64,000 bases of DNA from contig NZ_SMSK01000018.1 in the NCBI RefSeq assembly GCF_004354985.1, positions 62,001 to 126,000 of the forward strand, written 5' to 3'. The position numbers were made by a program, and so were the translations under genes. The DNA is from Segetibacter sp. 3557_3 (GTDB taxonomy: Bacteria > Bacteroidota > Bacteroidia > Chitinophagales > Chitinophagaceae). This document shows positions 34,704 through 43,007 of this stretch, piece after piece. The stretch's first letter is position 1, and every line of letters starts with the position of its first letter. A model generated the notes under the pieces. It was not told where the DNA came from, searched no databases, and saw nothing but the letters and a program-made list of their open reading frames with translations.

Positions 34704-36329
34704 GTGAAAAACCAAGTATTCTACCTGTACATCCGGTACGCTGCGTATGCCGTACTTGCAATTGCCATTGCCGTATTAATTGGCTGGCTTGTCAATATTT
34801 CTTTCCTGAAGAGCATCCACCCGCGTTTGGTGCCGATGAACCCATTAACCGCAACCGGATTTATTTGCGTAGCCTGCTGGTTGCTAATGCGACAATCTGC
34901 CGCTCGCATTCCAAAGTTTCTCTTCACCCTGCTTGCTTTCTACCTGTTATTTGTTGGCACATTCAAAGTATTAAACATGTACTTCGGTTTCAACCAAAGT
35001 ACGCCGCTAATCAACGCGAACTTCTCTGCAAAAATGTCGCCTGCTGCGTCCGTAAATTTTGCACTTCTGGGAATATCTATGCTGGTCTCAGGAAGCAGTT
35101 CCCGCCACAAGAACAATCTGATCCTCGCTCCTCTTTTCACCATTTTCATGTTGTCCTTCATCACACTATTCGGGTACTCTATTGGCAACAACGACATCTT
35201 AACCATGCGCCCGTTTCCGTTGATGGCACTGCATACAACCTTTTGCTTTATGCTGGTAACCCTATGCATGTTGTTTTTGCATGCAGATAATGCGCTACTG
35301 CGACCGTTCACATCAAATGATCTGGGCGGCTATTCTTCGCGGAAGCTGTTACCATATGTTATCCTCGTTCCTTTTTCGCTTGGTTTTCTCAGGTTTCATG
35401 GAGAAAGATTGGGGCTTTATAACACCGGTTTTGGCGTTAGTATACAGGTGTTTATCAGCACGGTTATTTTCCTGCTTTTGATATGGCGCGAGGCAGTCGT
35501 TTTAAACAACATTGATAAAAAGCGTAAGCAGGCGGAAAAGAAGATGTCAGAGTACTCCAACGAAATGGAACAGTTTGCATTTATTGCTTCACATGATCTT
35601 CGCGAACCGCTGCGTAAGATCTCCACGTTCGCAAACATGATCCAGTCGAGTGGCCAGCTTGAAAACAAAGGGAAAGACCATATTGATAAGATCGTTGCAA
35701 CTTCAAAACGGATGCAGACGTTTATTACTGACTTACTTGATTTTACGAAATTGGTCCATCATGAAGAGCAGGTAGAAAAAATCAGCCTGACTGAACTGGT
35801 CGACAATATTAAAGCCGACTACGAATTGATGATAATCGAAAAGAATGCAGTAGTTAAAGCGGACAATCTGCCCGAAGTAGAAGGAGTTAGATTTCAGCTC
35901 AACCAACTTTTTTATAACCTGATCGGCAATGCGCTAAAATTTTCCAAGCCCGGCATTCAAGCACATATTACGATCACATGCGAACAGGTAAGCAAGGCAG
36001 AAAAACTATTATATAACGGCTTACCAAATTCTGAAAACTATTACCATATCGTTGTTCGTGATAATGGTATCGGCTTCGAACAGGCACAAGCCTCAAGAAT
36101 ATTTGAAATGTTTCAACGGCTTTACGGAAAAAACGCTTACCCCGGTTCAGGTATCGGTCTGGCGATTTGCAAGAAAATTGTTGCCAATCACCATGGCGAC
36201 ATCTACGCCGAGTCTGAACCCACGATTGGGAGCACTTTTCACATTATCTTTCCTGAAAGACAACCCGAAGGATCACGTGCCGCCGAACGTCCTGAACCGC
36301 TTTCACTTCAAACCAGCACTGCAAAATGA
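34704..36329 (+). CDS. Membrane sensor histidine kinase
   Basis: 541 residues from a GTG start. The N-terminal 265 residues hold about seven or eight membrane helices with short loops and no recognisable periplasmic sensor domain. A linker (NIDKKRKQAEKKMSEYSNEM) leads to the HisKA domain with phospho-acceptor His297 in SHDLREPLRK, then the HATPase domain with the N box (NQLFYNLIGNALKFS), G1 (DNGIGF), and GSGIGLAICKKIV. Domain sequence resembles phytochrome-type kinases. No receiver domain and no adjacent regulator; the stand-alone Rcp1-like regulator at 11.9 kb is of a compatible type. What the membrane part senses is unknown. Confidence 0.9.
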   Translation: MKNQVFYLYIRYAAYAVLAIAIAVLIGWLVNISFLKSIHPRLVPMNPLTATGFICVACWLLMRQSAARIPKFLFTLLAFYLLFVGTFKVLNMYFGFNQSTPLINANFSAKMSPAASVNFALLGISMLVSGSSSRHKNNLILAPLFTIFMLSFITLFGYSIGNNDILTMRPFPLMALHTTFCFMLVTLCMLFLHADNALLRPFTSNDLGGYSSRKLLPYVILVPFSLGFLRFHGERLGLYNTGFGVSIQVFISTVIFLLLIWREAVVLNNIDKKRKQAEKKMSEYSNEMEQFAFIASHDLREPLRKISTFANMIQSSGQLENKGKDHIDKIVATSKRMQTFITDLLDFTKLVHHEEQVEKISLTELVDNIKADYELMIIEKNAVVKADNLPEVEGVRFQLNQLFYNLIGNALKFSKPGIQAHITITCEQVSKAEKLLYNGLPNSENYYHIVVRDNGIGFEQAQASRIFEMFQRLYGKNAYPGSGIGLAICKKIVANHHGDIYAESEPTIGSTFHIIFPERQPEGSRAAERPEPLSLQTSTAK

Positions 36330-36487
36330 TAAGCGATAGCAATGCGCCCTGGACGTTTAAACCGGTTGATAGCATGATTACCACCTGGAAGCGTGGGCTG
36401 TTCGGAAGGGGTCACCTGGAAGTCTTGCTTGTAAACACAGTTCATTGTTCAGTGATCTTAATATGATCATCTGAGGTGGATGGATGC

Positions 36488-37390
36488 TTATTCAGGCTGA
36501 AGTAGCGTAAAGCAATCCTTGATAATTTCAACGTTGAATTCATTTTCTGTTGGCCTTGGTTCACCGTCAACGTGGAATGGTGCGAGCTTTAGATTTTTGA
36601 TAGTAAGGGAAGGTGTTTGAAAATACAGAATGTTTTTACTGGTGATATCATCTACCAACTGCTGAAGCTTGTTATTGCCCCTGATCTGCCGAAGGATAGC
36701 AAACGGGAGTCTGGCCTTATTCATTTTCTGAACAACTACAATATCCAGCAGACCGTCGGACAGGTTTGCCTTTGGGGCAATAGTGAAGTTGTTCCCAAAT
36801 TGATTGCTGTTTGCAATACTGATAAAAAAAGCATCGCTGTAAAAGGAAAAATTGTCAATAATAATCTCAAACTGGTAAGGTTGTGCTTTGAAGTATTGAA
36901 ACAGGCTTTGCTGAGTGTAGGTAAACAATCCTCTTGATGCTTTATTTGCAAAATCATGTGCCACTTGTGCGTCAAAGCCAAGTCCGCTCAGCATACAACT
37001 AAAAGAAGAGTTGATCTTAAAGGCATCAACTTTTTGGGCATGGTTACTAAAGATTACATGTAATGCCTTTGCAGGATTTTTAGGGATGCCGGCTGAATAC
37101 GCAAGTCCATTACCACTTCCTGCCGGTATAATTCCGAATTTGACATGCTCATCCTTTAATGCCGATACTACCTGGTTTACTGTTCCATCGCCACCAACCA
37201 TAACTACATCGGTAATCTTCCTGCTGTGAATAATATCCTTTAAGAACTCATAATCTCCTGCGGGGTTTGTAGGAATGATATCATACTCAAGTTGTGCTTC
37301 CTGTGTCTTTGTTTCAATCAGGTATTTTACCGGATCCTTTTTTACCGTACCCGAAATAGGGTTGATCAGGTAAACCAGTCTTCTCTTCAT
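36488..37390 (-). CDS. Diacylglycerol/lipid kinase family protein (YegS/DgkB-like)
   Basis: 300 residues. Contains INPISGT, VGGDGTVNQVV (the nucleotide-binding GGDGT), IIPAGSGNGLAYSAGI and the C-terminal FHVDGEP, all typical of the DAGK catalytic domain. Members phosphorylate diacylglycerol or related lipids with ATP. It follows the small secreted protein gene by 6 bases and is its likely operon partner. Confidence 0.92.
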   Translation of the reverse strand: MKRRLVYLINPISGTVKKDPVKYLIETKTQEAQLEYDIIPTNPAGDYEFLKDIIHSRKITDVVMVGGDGTVNQVVSALKDEHVKFGIIPAGSGNGLAYSAGIPKNPAKALHVIFSNHAQKVDAFKINSSFSCMLSGLGFDAQVAHDFANKASRGLFTYTQQSLFQYFKAQPYQFEIIIDNFSFYSDAFFISIANSNQFGNNFTIAPKANLSDGLLDIVVVQKMNKARLPFAILRQIRGNNKLQQLVDDITSKNILYFQTPSLTIKNLKLAPFHVDGEPRPTENEFNVEIIKDCFTLLQPE

Positions 37391-37396
37391 GCTTGA

Positions 37397-37828
37397 TTAT
37401 TTCATATTGATCTTGCAAACAAGGACTCTTCGTACGCGTACCCTTGCCGCGAGATCCGGATCCTTAGGAAGCGCGATGGTATATAAGGAGTACACCGCTC
37501 CCTTTCTGAGTTGCGATCGCAGTTGTTTGATGGTAACCTGGTATGCTGACTGGTTTACAGCGGGGATCTTAAGAACAGCCTTATCGGTGGAGTCAAATAA
37601 CTCAAAAGAGCGCTTCCATTCTTTCTCATCCTGGTATCTGCCATTAAGTATTTTGAGATGTTCGGTTAACCGGGTATTTGCATGAACATTAAGCACTTTG
37701 GCACCATTGTCACCTTCTACCGGGGCACTGATGCTTTGTTTCAAAATAGAAACGATAATGTATTTTCCTGATTGTGCATAAACTGCAACAAAGGCAAGGA
37801 AGCAAACGATAAAAAAGACTCTTTTCAT
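37397..37828 (-). CDS. Small secreted protein of unknown function
   Basis: 143 residues from the ATG at 37828 (MKRVFFIVCFLAFVAVYAQ, a signal peptide). The mature part is a mixed alpha/beta region with no motif I recognise; the C-terminus is basic (ARVRVRRVLVCKINMK). It lies 6 bases upstream of the lipid kinase gene, so the two are probably translated from one mRNA, and is 66 bases downstream of fabH. Confidence 0.72.
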   Translation of the reverse strand: MKRVFFIVCFLAFVAVYAQSGKYIIVSILKQSISAPVEGDNGAKVLNVHANTRLTEHLKILNGRYQDEKEWKRSFELFDSTDKAVLKIPAVNQSAYQVTIKQLRSQLRKGAVYSLYTIALPKDPDLAARVRVRRVLVCKINMK

Positions 37829-37857
37829 ATGGTACTGGTTTAGCGATGGCAAACATC

Positions 37858-37899
37858 ATGTAATAATTACCCCTTGTTATTTGTAATTACATAATTACC
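37858..37899. promoter_or_regulatory. Repeat/palindrome between fabH and the secreted-protein gene
   Basis: ATAATTACC occurs twice (37863-37871 and 37891-37899), and ATGTAATAATTAC (37858-37870) is nearly the inverse of GTAATTACAT (37883-37892). The second copy overlaps the fabH stop codon. It could be an operator or weak terminator; there is no independent evidence. Confidence 0.3.
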
Positions 37900-38947
37900 A
37901 TCGAATTAACGAACTTGCCCAGGTGAAACCGCTGCCAAACGCGGCCAGGCAAACAAGATTCCCGCTATTTATTTTGCCTTCTTCCCATGCCTCACAAAGG
38001 GCAATCGGAATACTTGCAGCAGTTGTATTGCCGTACCGTTGAATATTGTTGTAAACCTTATTGTCGGGTAACCGCATTAGTTTCTGGATCATCTGGCTGA
38101 TACGAAGGTTAGCCTGGTGGGGGATCAACATATCGATATCGCTTGCAACAAGCCCGTTCGCAGCAAGCGCTTCATTTATAACTTCCGGAAATTTCGCTAC
38201 GGCCTTCTTGAATACTGCCTGGCCATCCATAAAGGGAAAATTTTGTGCTTTATCGATCATCTCGTGGCTCATAAACATCCCGGCAATTTCCGCCTCATCG
38301 AAATCGGCTACCGGGTTCTCCCTGGTCCAATGATTAGCATGCGTGCCGGGGTTGAACATTGCCAACAATTCGGCACTTTCGCCATCGCTGTGCAGGTGCG
38401 TACTTAAAATACCATGCCCATCCGCTTCTGTTGGCTTCAGCACAACAGCACCGGCTCCGTCACCAAAGATCACACTAACATTTCTCCCCCGGGTGCTCAT
38501 GTCAAGACCGAAAGAGTGTTTTTCACTCCCGATTACAAGAATGTTGCGGTACATCCCTGTTTTTATAAACTGATCCGCCACACTAAGCGCATATAGAAAG
38601 CCACTACACTGGTTCCTGACATCAAGTGCGCCCACTTCCCGCATTTTCAATTCACGTTGCACCAGTACCCCGCATCCCGGAAAATAGTAGTCGGGACTCA
38701 GCGTAGCAAATACAATGAAGTCGATCTCCTGCGCAGTCAGACCAGCGCGATCAAGGGCCATCTGCGCCGCTTTTACACCCATTGTGGTAGTGGTTTCGGA
38801 AGTGCGATCTGCAAAGTGTCGCTCCCTGATGCCCGTCCGCTCCTGGATCCATTCATCACTGGTATCCATATACCGTTTCAGGTCCTCATTTGTTAGTACC
38901 TGCTCGGGAACGTATCTTCCTACTCCTGCAATGAAACTACGTGGCAT
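37895..38947 (-). CDS. 3-oxoacyl-ACP synthase III (FabH-like)
   Basis: 350 residues. The catalytic triad is complete: Cys114 in NQCSGFLYA, His in PHQANLRI (about 267) and Asn in NNIQRYGNTTAAS (about 297). RTGIRERH near the N-terminus and the C-terminal AFGSGFTWASSL are typical. It condenses acyl-CoA with malonyl-ACP. At 350 residues it is longer than E. coli FabH (about 317), with an insertion around residues 195-240; such longer Bacteroidota paralogues may not be the housekeeping FabH, so I leave the symbol empty. Confidence 0.88.
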   Translation of the reverse strand: MPRSFIAGVGRYVPEQVLTNEDLKRYMDTSDEWIQERTGIRERHFADRTSETTTTMGVKAAQMALDRAGLTAQEIDFIVFATLSPDYYFPGCGVLVQRELKMREVGALDVRNQCSGFLYALSVADQFIKTGMYRNILVIGSEKHSFGLDMSTRGRNVSVIFGDGAGAVVLKPTEADGHGILSTHLHSDGESAELLAMFNPGTHANHWTRENPVADFDEAEIAGMFMSHEMIDKAQNFPFMDGQAVFKKAVAKFPEVINEALAANGLVASDIDMLIPHQANLRISQMIQKLMRLPDNKVYNNIQRYGNTTAASIPIALCEAWEEGKINSGNLVCLAAFGSGFTWASSLIRW

Positions 38948-38981
38948 TGATAATCGTTTTATAGAAGTCTAAATAAAAGAA

Positions 38982-38989
38982 CAAATGTA
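38982..38989 (-). promoter_or_regulatory. -7 promoter element TACATTTG of the FabH-like gene
   Basis: Exact consensus on the minus strand, 34 bases before the ATG. No -33 TTG at standard spacing. Confidence 0.6.
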
Positions 38990-39025
38990 CAAGGCGCGGG
39001 CATAAGGTTGATGTAACTTTAGAAA

Positions 39026-39247
39026 GTGAACCAGCAAACAGGTAAATATATGATCATCGCCGGGATGGTAATTGTTGTTGCAGGCGTCCTGGTGTATTTA
39101 TTTGCCAATAAACTTGGGTGGTTTGGTAAACTGCCGGGAGACATCAGGATTGAAAAGGAAAACTTTCGGTTATACATGCCAATTACCACCATGATCCTGT
39201 TGAGCCTTCTGCTGACCCTTATTATCAATATCATCCGGAGAATTTAA
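39026..39247 (+). CDS. DUF2905 small membrane protein
   Basis: 73 residues from a GTG start. Two hydrophobic helices (about 9-27 and 52-70) flank the family motif LGWFGKLPGDIRIEKENF, which is diagnostic for DUF2905. The function is unknown; members are widespread in bacteria. A TAACTTTA element (39014-39021) ends 4 bases before the GTG, suggesting a near-leaderless mRNA. It diverges from the FabH-like gene. Confidence 0.88.
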   Translation: MNQQTGKYMIIAGMVIVVAGVLVYLFANKLGWFGKLPGDIRIEKENFRLYMPITTMILLSLLLTLIINIIRRI

Positions 39248-39311
39248 TCTCGCTTATTGAAGCAACCCTTCTTAGTTAAGCTACGTTCTGTTATTACATG
39301 CGCGGGTTTCA

Positions 39312-39345
39312 CCTGTTGGCACGGCCGTGGCACACACCTTTGTTG
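39312..39345. repeat. Diverged copy of the dispersed intergenic repeat
   Basis: Contains TGTTGGCACGGCCGTGGCAC and TTTGTTGTACATG, aligning loosely with the copy at 60161 (CGTTGCCACGCTCGCTTGTACAT). The resemblance is weak. Confidence 0.3.
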
Positions 39346-39453
39346 TACATGAATAAAACAAGTTGGCATTTTCGATTAGCCTAAACGTAAAGCTTTTGAT
39401 GGCTGTTTGAAGAGCCAAAATATTAGTACATTGGAATATTCAACCCCATAATA

Positions 39454-40659
39454 ATGAAAAAAAGTTACCTGACTGTTCTCGCTCTGATCTTCTCTGTTGC
39501 CGGTTTTTGCCAGGCAAATGTTGTGCTTACAGCCGATAAAGACAACACCATATTTTCTGCATTCACCGGCAACAGTAATGGCGCAGGTGAATACCTGTTT
39601 GTCGGCAGAAATGCTGCAGCAAACAACAACTCTGTTCAAAGAGCTTTAGTACACTTTAACCTGGGCACTATTCCGGCAAATGCTGTTATCAGCTCGGCTA
39701 CATTAACCGTTTATACCAATCGTAGCGCCGGCGGGGCTACCAGTGTAGAGCTTCGAAGGGTTTCTGCAGATTGGGGTGAAGGCACCTCCGACGCCGCGGA
39801 ACTGGAAACCTCTGGCGCACCTGCTACCACAGGCGACGCTACATGGCTCCAGAGATTGTTTCCTGCTACCCCTTGGGCTACGCCGGGTGGTACCTATTCG
39901 GCAACTTCATCGGGCAGCACGCCTGTAGCCGCAAACATTCGTGCGATGACCGCCGTAGCGTTTACGGGTGCCGGAGTGGTTGCAGATGTTCAAAGCTGGA
40001 TTAACAACCCGGCAGGCAATTTCGGCTGGGCTCTGGTTTCTTCCGACGAAAACCTTTCAGCTTCGGTTAAAAGGTTTATTTCCCGCAACAGTACCCTGGC
40101 TGCACAACGCCCGGTATTAACCATTACCTACACCACAAACCTTCCGGTAAGCCTGAAATCTTTTACCGCCACAGTAAAGGATAGGAAAGCCGTTATACAA
40201 TGGAGTACCGCAACAGAACTTAATAATGACTACTTCAGCATTGAAAAAAGCGGTGATGGGTTAGCTTTTTCGGCCATAGGAAGGGTAGATGGCAGGGGAA
40301 ATTCGACCGCCGCGAATACCTACTCCTTTACCGATGCTAATCTTGGTGAAGGTAAAACTAGCTACCGCCTCGCCCAATACGATTTAGATGGCAAGGTGAA
40401 ATATTCCCCGGTGATATCTGTGAACCTGAGGAACGCGGGATTGCTTACCGTTAAGCCCAATCCCGCAACGTCGGTGCTCTTTGTCAATGTTGCAAACGGA
40501 AGCACATTCACCATTACTTCGTCAGCAGGTACCACCGTGAAAAAAGGCCGGGTAGAAAGCGCCGGTATCAACGTGCAGAACTTACCGGCAGGGCAGTATT
40601 GGATTGCCGTTCAGGTAGCGGGAAATGAACCTTTAAGATCTTCGTTCTATAAGAATTAG
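39454..40659 (+). CDS. Secreted DNRLRE-domain protein with T9SS sorting domain
   Basis: 401 residues. Signal peptide MKKSYLTVLALIFSVAGFCQ, then a DNRLRE-type beta domain (about 25-230; LFVGRNAAANNNSVQRALVH, SATLTVYTN, WINNPAGNFGWALVS). A short FN3-like region (LPVSLKSFTATVKDRKAVIQ, about 230-325) leads to a type IX secretion sorting domain (about 330-401; VKPNPATSVLFVN, ending in a basic SSFYKN). It should be exported by Sec, then by T9SS to the surface or medium. DNRLRE domains are found in cell-surface and carbohydrate-associated proteins. Followed by a good terminator; monocistronic. Confidence 0.87.
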   Translation: MKKSYLTVLALIFSVAGFCQANVVLTADKDNTIFSAFTGNSNGAGEYLFVGRNAAANNNSVQRALVHFNLGTIPANAVISSATLTVYTNRSAGGATSVELRRVSADWGEGTSDAAELETSGAPATTGDATWLQRLFPATPWATPGGTYSATSSGSTPVAANIRAMTAVAFTGAGVVADVQSWINNPAGNFGWALVSSDENLSASVKRFISRNSTLAAQRPVLTITYTTNLPVSLKSFTATVKDRKAVIQWSTATELNNDYFSIEKSGDGLAFSAIGRVDGRGNSTAANTYSFTDANLGEGKTSYRLAQYDLDGKVKYSPVISVNLRNAGLLTVKPNPATSVLFVNVANGSTFTITSSAGTTVKKGRVESAGINVQNLPAGQYWIAVQVAGNEPLRSSFYKN

Positions 40660-40692
40660 TTTTCAAATTATTCATTAATAGATCGCGATATC

Positions 40693-40726
40693 GAAGCGAG
40701 CCTGGCATTAGTGCCGGACTCGCTTC
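40693..40726 (+). terminator. Terminator of the DNRLRE gene
   Basis: 8-bp stem GAAGCGAG/CTCGCTTC (40693-40700 with 40719-40726), with a further inner stem, followed by a T-rich run. Confidence 0.85.
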
Positions 40727-40899
40727 TTCTTTTATGCCTCGCTGGTAACCATGAACCTTCTTGCGCTATCCTGGAGTAATTTGCCACGCTGAGAGATGGC
40801 AATTCTCCCCGAAAGAGGGGCAATTGCCTGGCGTATTGATGACTCCTGCACGAGTTATTACTCTTTTGTTAATCACGCTTCAAAGACGCTGTAATTACC

Positions 40900-40907
40900 T
40901 ACCTTTG
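40900..40907 (+). promoter_or_regulatory. -7 promoter element TACCTTTG of typA
   Basis: Exact TAnnTTTG match followed by CCC, about 95 bases before the typA ATG, giving an unusually long leader for this window. Confidence 0.65.
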
Positions 40908-41002
40908 CCCGCTTAAACGTCTATTTCCTTCTTCTCAGAAGAATTTTTTATCGGACGCATTTTATCATTAAAAATAATGAACCGTTTAGGGTTCGGGGTT
41001 TT

Positions 41003-42814
41003 ATGAATATCAGAAACATCGCCATTATTGCACACGTTGACCATGGTAAAACTACGCTGGTCGATAGAATACTGCACCAGACAAATGTTTTCCGTGCTAA
41101 CCAGGAAACCGGGGATTTAATCATGGACAGCAATGACCTGGAAAAAGAAAGGGGAATTACCATCTTTAGCAAAAACGCTTCTGTCGTTTATAAAGGCATA
41201 AAGATTAATGTCATCGATACTCCGGGTCACGCCGATTTTGGTGGTGAGGTGGAAAGGGTACTTAAAATGGCAGACGGTGTCTGCCTGTTGGTGGATGCAT
41301 TTGAAGGTCCGATGCCTCAAACAAGATTTGTACTTCAAAAAGCGCTGCACCTGAACCTGAAACCTATTGTAATCATTAATAAGGTAGATAAACCCAATTG
41401 TCGCCCTGATGAGGTGCATGATGCAGTTTTTGAATTATTCTTCAACCTTGACGCTACAGAAGAACAACTTGATTTTCCTACTTTTTACGGATCAGGAAAA
41501 AATGGGTGGTTCAATTCAAAAAATGAGCAGTGCGACGATATTACCCCACTACTGGATGGTATCCTGGAATACGTTCCTGAACCAAGGGTTCCGGAGGGAA
41601 ATCTTCAATTGCAGATTTCATCACTTGATTATTCTGCTTTCCTTGGACGCGTGGCAATAGGAAAGGTAAACCGGGGTAACATCAAAGAAGGACAAAATAT
41701 AAGCCTGGTAACTGCTGACGGTATCAAGAAGTCGAAGGTAAAAGAACTTTATATTTTTGAATCACTTGGTAAAAGAAAGGTAGCTGAAGTTTTAGCGGGT
41801 GACATTTGTGCTGTCGTTGGTCTTGAAGAATTTACAATTGGCGACACCATCGCCGATTTTGAAAATCCTGAAGGTCTTCCGGTAATCAGTGTTGATGAGC
41901 CTACCATGAGCATGATGTTCAGCATCAACAACTCGCCGTTTTTTGGTAAAGATGGAAAGTTTGTTACATCGCGTCACCTTCGTGATCGCCTGATGAAAGA
42001 AACAGAGAAAAACCTTGCGTTGCGCGTAGAAGACACCGATAGTGCTGATAGCTTCCTCGTATTTGGACGCGGGATACTACACCTTGGTGTACTCGTAGAA
42101 ACCATGCGCCGTGAGGGATATGAGCTTACCGTAGGTAATCCGCAGGTATTGGTAAAAACCATGGATGGCAAAAAACACGAGCCTTACGAGATCCTGGTGG
42201 TGGATGTACCACAGGAGTTCAGCGGCAAGGTAATCGACCTGGTTACCCAACGTAAAGGCGAAATGCTGGTAATGGAAAGCAAAGGAGAAATGCAACACCT
42301 TGAGTTTGAAATTCCATCAAGAGGGTTGATCGGTCTGCGTTCGAACATGCTTACAAATACCGCTGGTGAGGCTGTAATGGCGCACCGTTTCAACGAATAC
42401 AAACCATGGAAGGGCCACATTCCAGGCCGGAATAACGGTGTATTGATTTCAAAGAACCAGGAAAAAACAACCGGTTATTCTATTGATAAATTACAGGATC
42501 GGGGTAAGTTTTTTGTTGATCCGGGGGAAGAAGTTTACACGGGTCAAATAATAGCTGAACACATTAAACCAGGAGACCTGGTGGTTAATGCAACCGAACC
42601 TAAGAAACTAACCAATCACCGTGCAAGCGGTAGCGACGACGCATCGAGAATAGCTCCGAAAACCCTGCTCACGCTTGAGGAGTGTATGGAGTATATCCAG
42701 CAGGATGAGTGTATAGAGGTTACGCCAAAACACATCCGTATGCGTAAAGTATTGCTCGACGAAGAAGATCGCAAGAAAGTTTCCAAAGGATCAAAAGTGG
42801 AAAGCATAGCTTAA
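41003..42814 (+). CDS. typA: Translational GTPase TypA/BipA
   Basis: 603 residues, full length. The G domain has G1 AHVDHGKTTL (residues 9-18), RGITIFSK, G3 DTPGHADFGGEV and G4 NKVDKP; the beta-barrel, EF-G-like and BipA-specific C-terminal domains follow (SRGLIGLRSNMLT, DDASRIAPKTLLTLEE). It is a ribosome-associated GTPase important for ribosome assembly and stress growth. It has its own promoter and terminator. Confidence 0.97.
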   Translation: MNIRNIAIIAHVDHGKTTLVDRILHQTNVFRANQETGDLIMDSNDLEKERGITIFSKNASVVYKGIKINVIDTPGHADFGGEVERVLKMADGVCLLVDAFEGPMPQTRFVLQKALHLNLKPIVIINKVDKPNCRPDEVHDAVFELFFNLDATEEQLDFPTFYGSGKNGWFNSKNEQCDDITPLLDGILEYVPEPRVPEGNLQLQISSLDYSAFLGRVAIGKVNRGNIKEGQNISLVTADGIKKSKVKELYIFESLGKRKVAEVLAGDICAVVGLEEFTIGDTIADFENPEGLPVISVDEPTMSMMFSINNSPFFGKDGKFVTSRHLRDRLMKETEKNLALRVEDTDSADSFLVFGRGILHLGVLVETMRREGYELTVGNPQVLVKTMDGKKHEPYEILVVDVPQEFSGKVIDLVTQRKGEMLVMESKGEMQHLEFEIPSRGLIGLRSNMLTNTAGEAVMAHRFNEYKPWKGHIPGRNNGVLISKNQEKTTGYSIDKLQDRGKFFVDPGEEVYTGQIIAEHIKPGDLVVNATEPKKLTNHRASGSDDASRIAPKTLLTLEECMEYIQQDECIEVTPKHIRMRKVLLDEEDRKKVSKGSKVESIA

Positions 42815-42834
42815 CTATAACGAATATCATTTCG

Positions 42835-42861
42835 ACCCGCCTCATGTAGGCGGGTTTTTTT
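42835..42861 (+). terminator. Terminator of typA
   Basis: Perfect 8-bp stem ACCCGCCT/AGGCGGGT (42835-42842 with 42848-42855), 5-base loop, seven T residues. Confidence 0.93.
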
Positions 42862-43007
42862 GTGCCGAAACTCCTACTTTTAAGCGGTAAAACTCTGATG
42901 TTCAGGCGATCGTTTGCCAGATAAAAAGGAAATAAAATATGTTAAAGTAAACCAAACTTTGTAAATTCCGTATTGTTATAGATCATCTATCTTCAAAACG
43001 ATTCCAC

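Larger units (their letters stand above)
40660..41002. other. Spacer with terminator and typA promoter
   Basis: 343 bases holding the DNRLRE gene terminator, the typA -7 element and about 90 bases of typA leader. Nothing else is recognisable. Confidence 0.6.

Noticed and set aside
36326-36466. 46-codon frame whose ATG overlaps the kinase stop (ATGA)
   Set aside because: The overlap is attractive, but the sequence has no signal, helix or motif, and no family is recognised.
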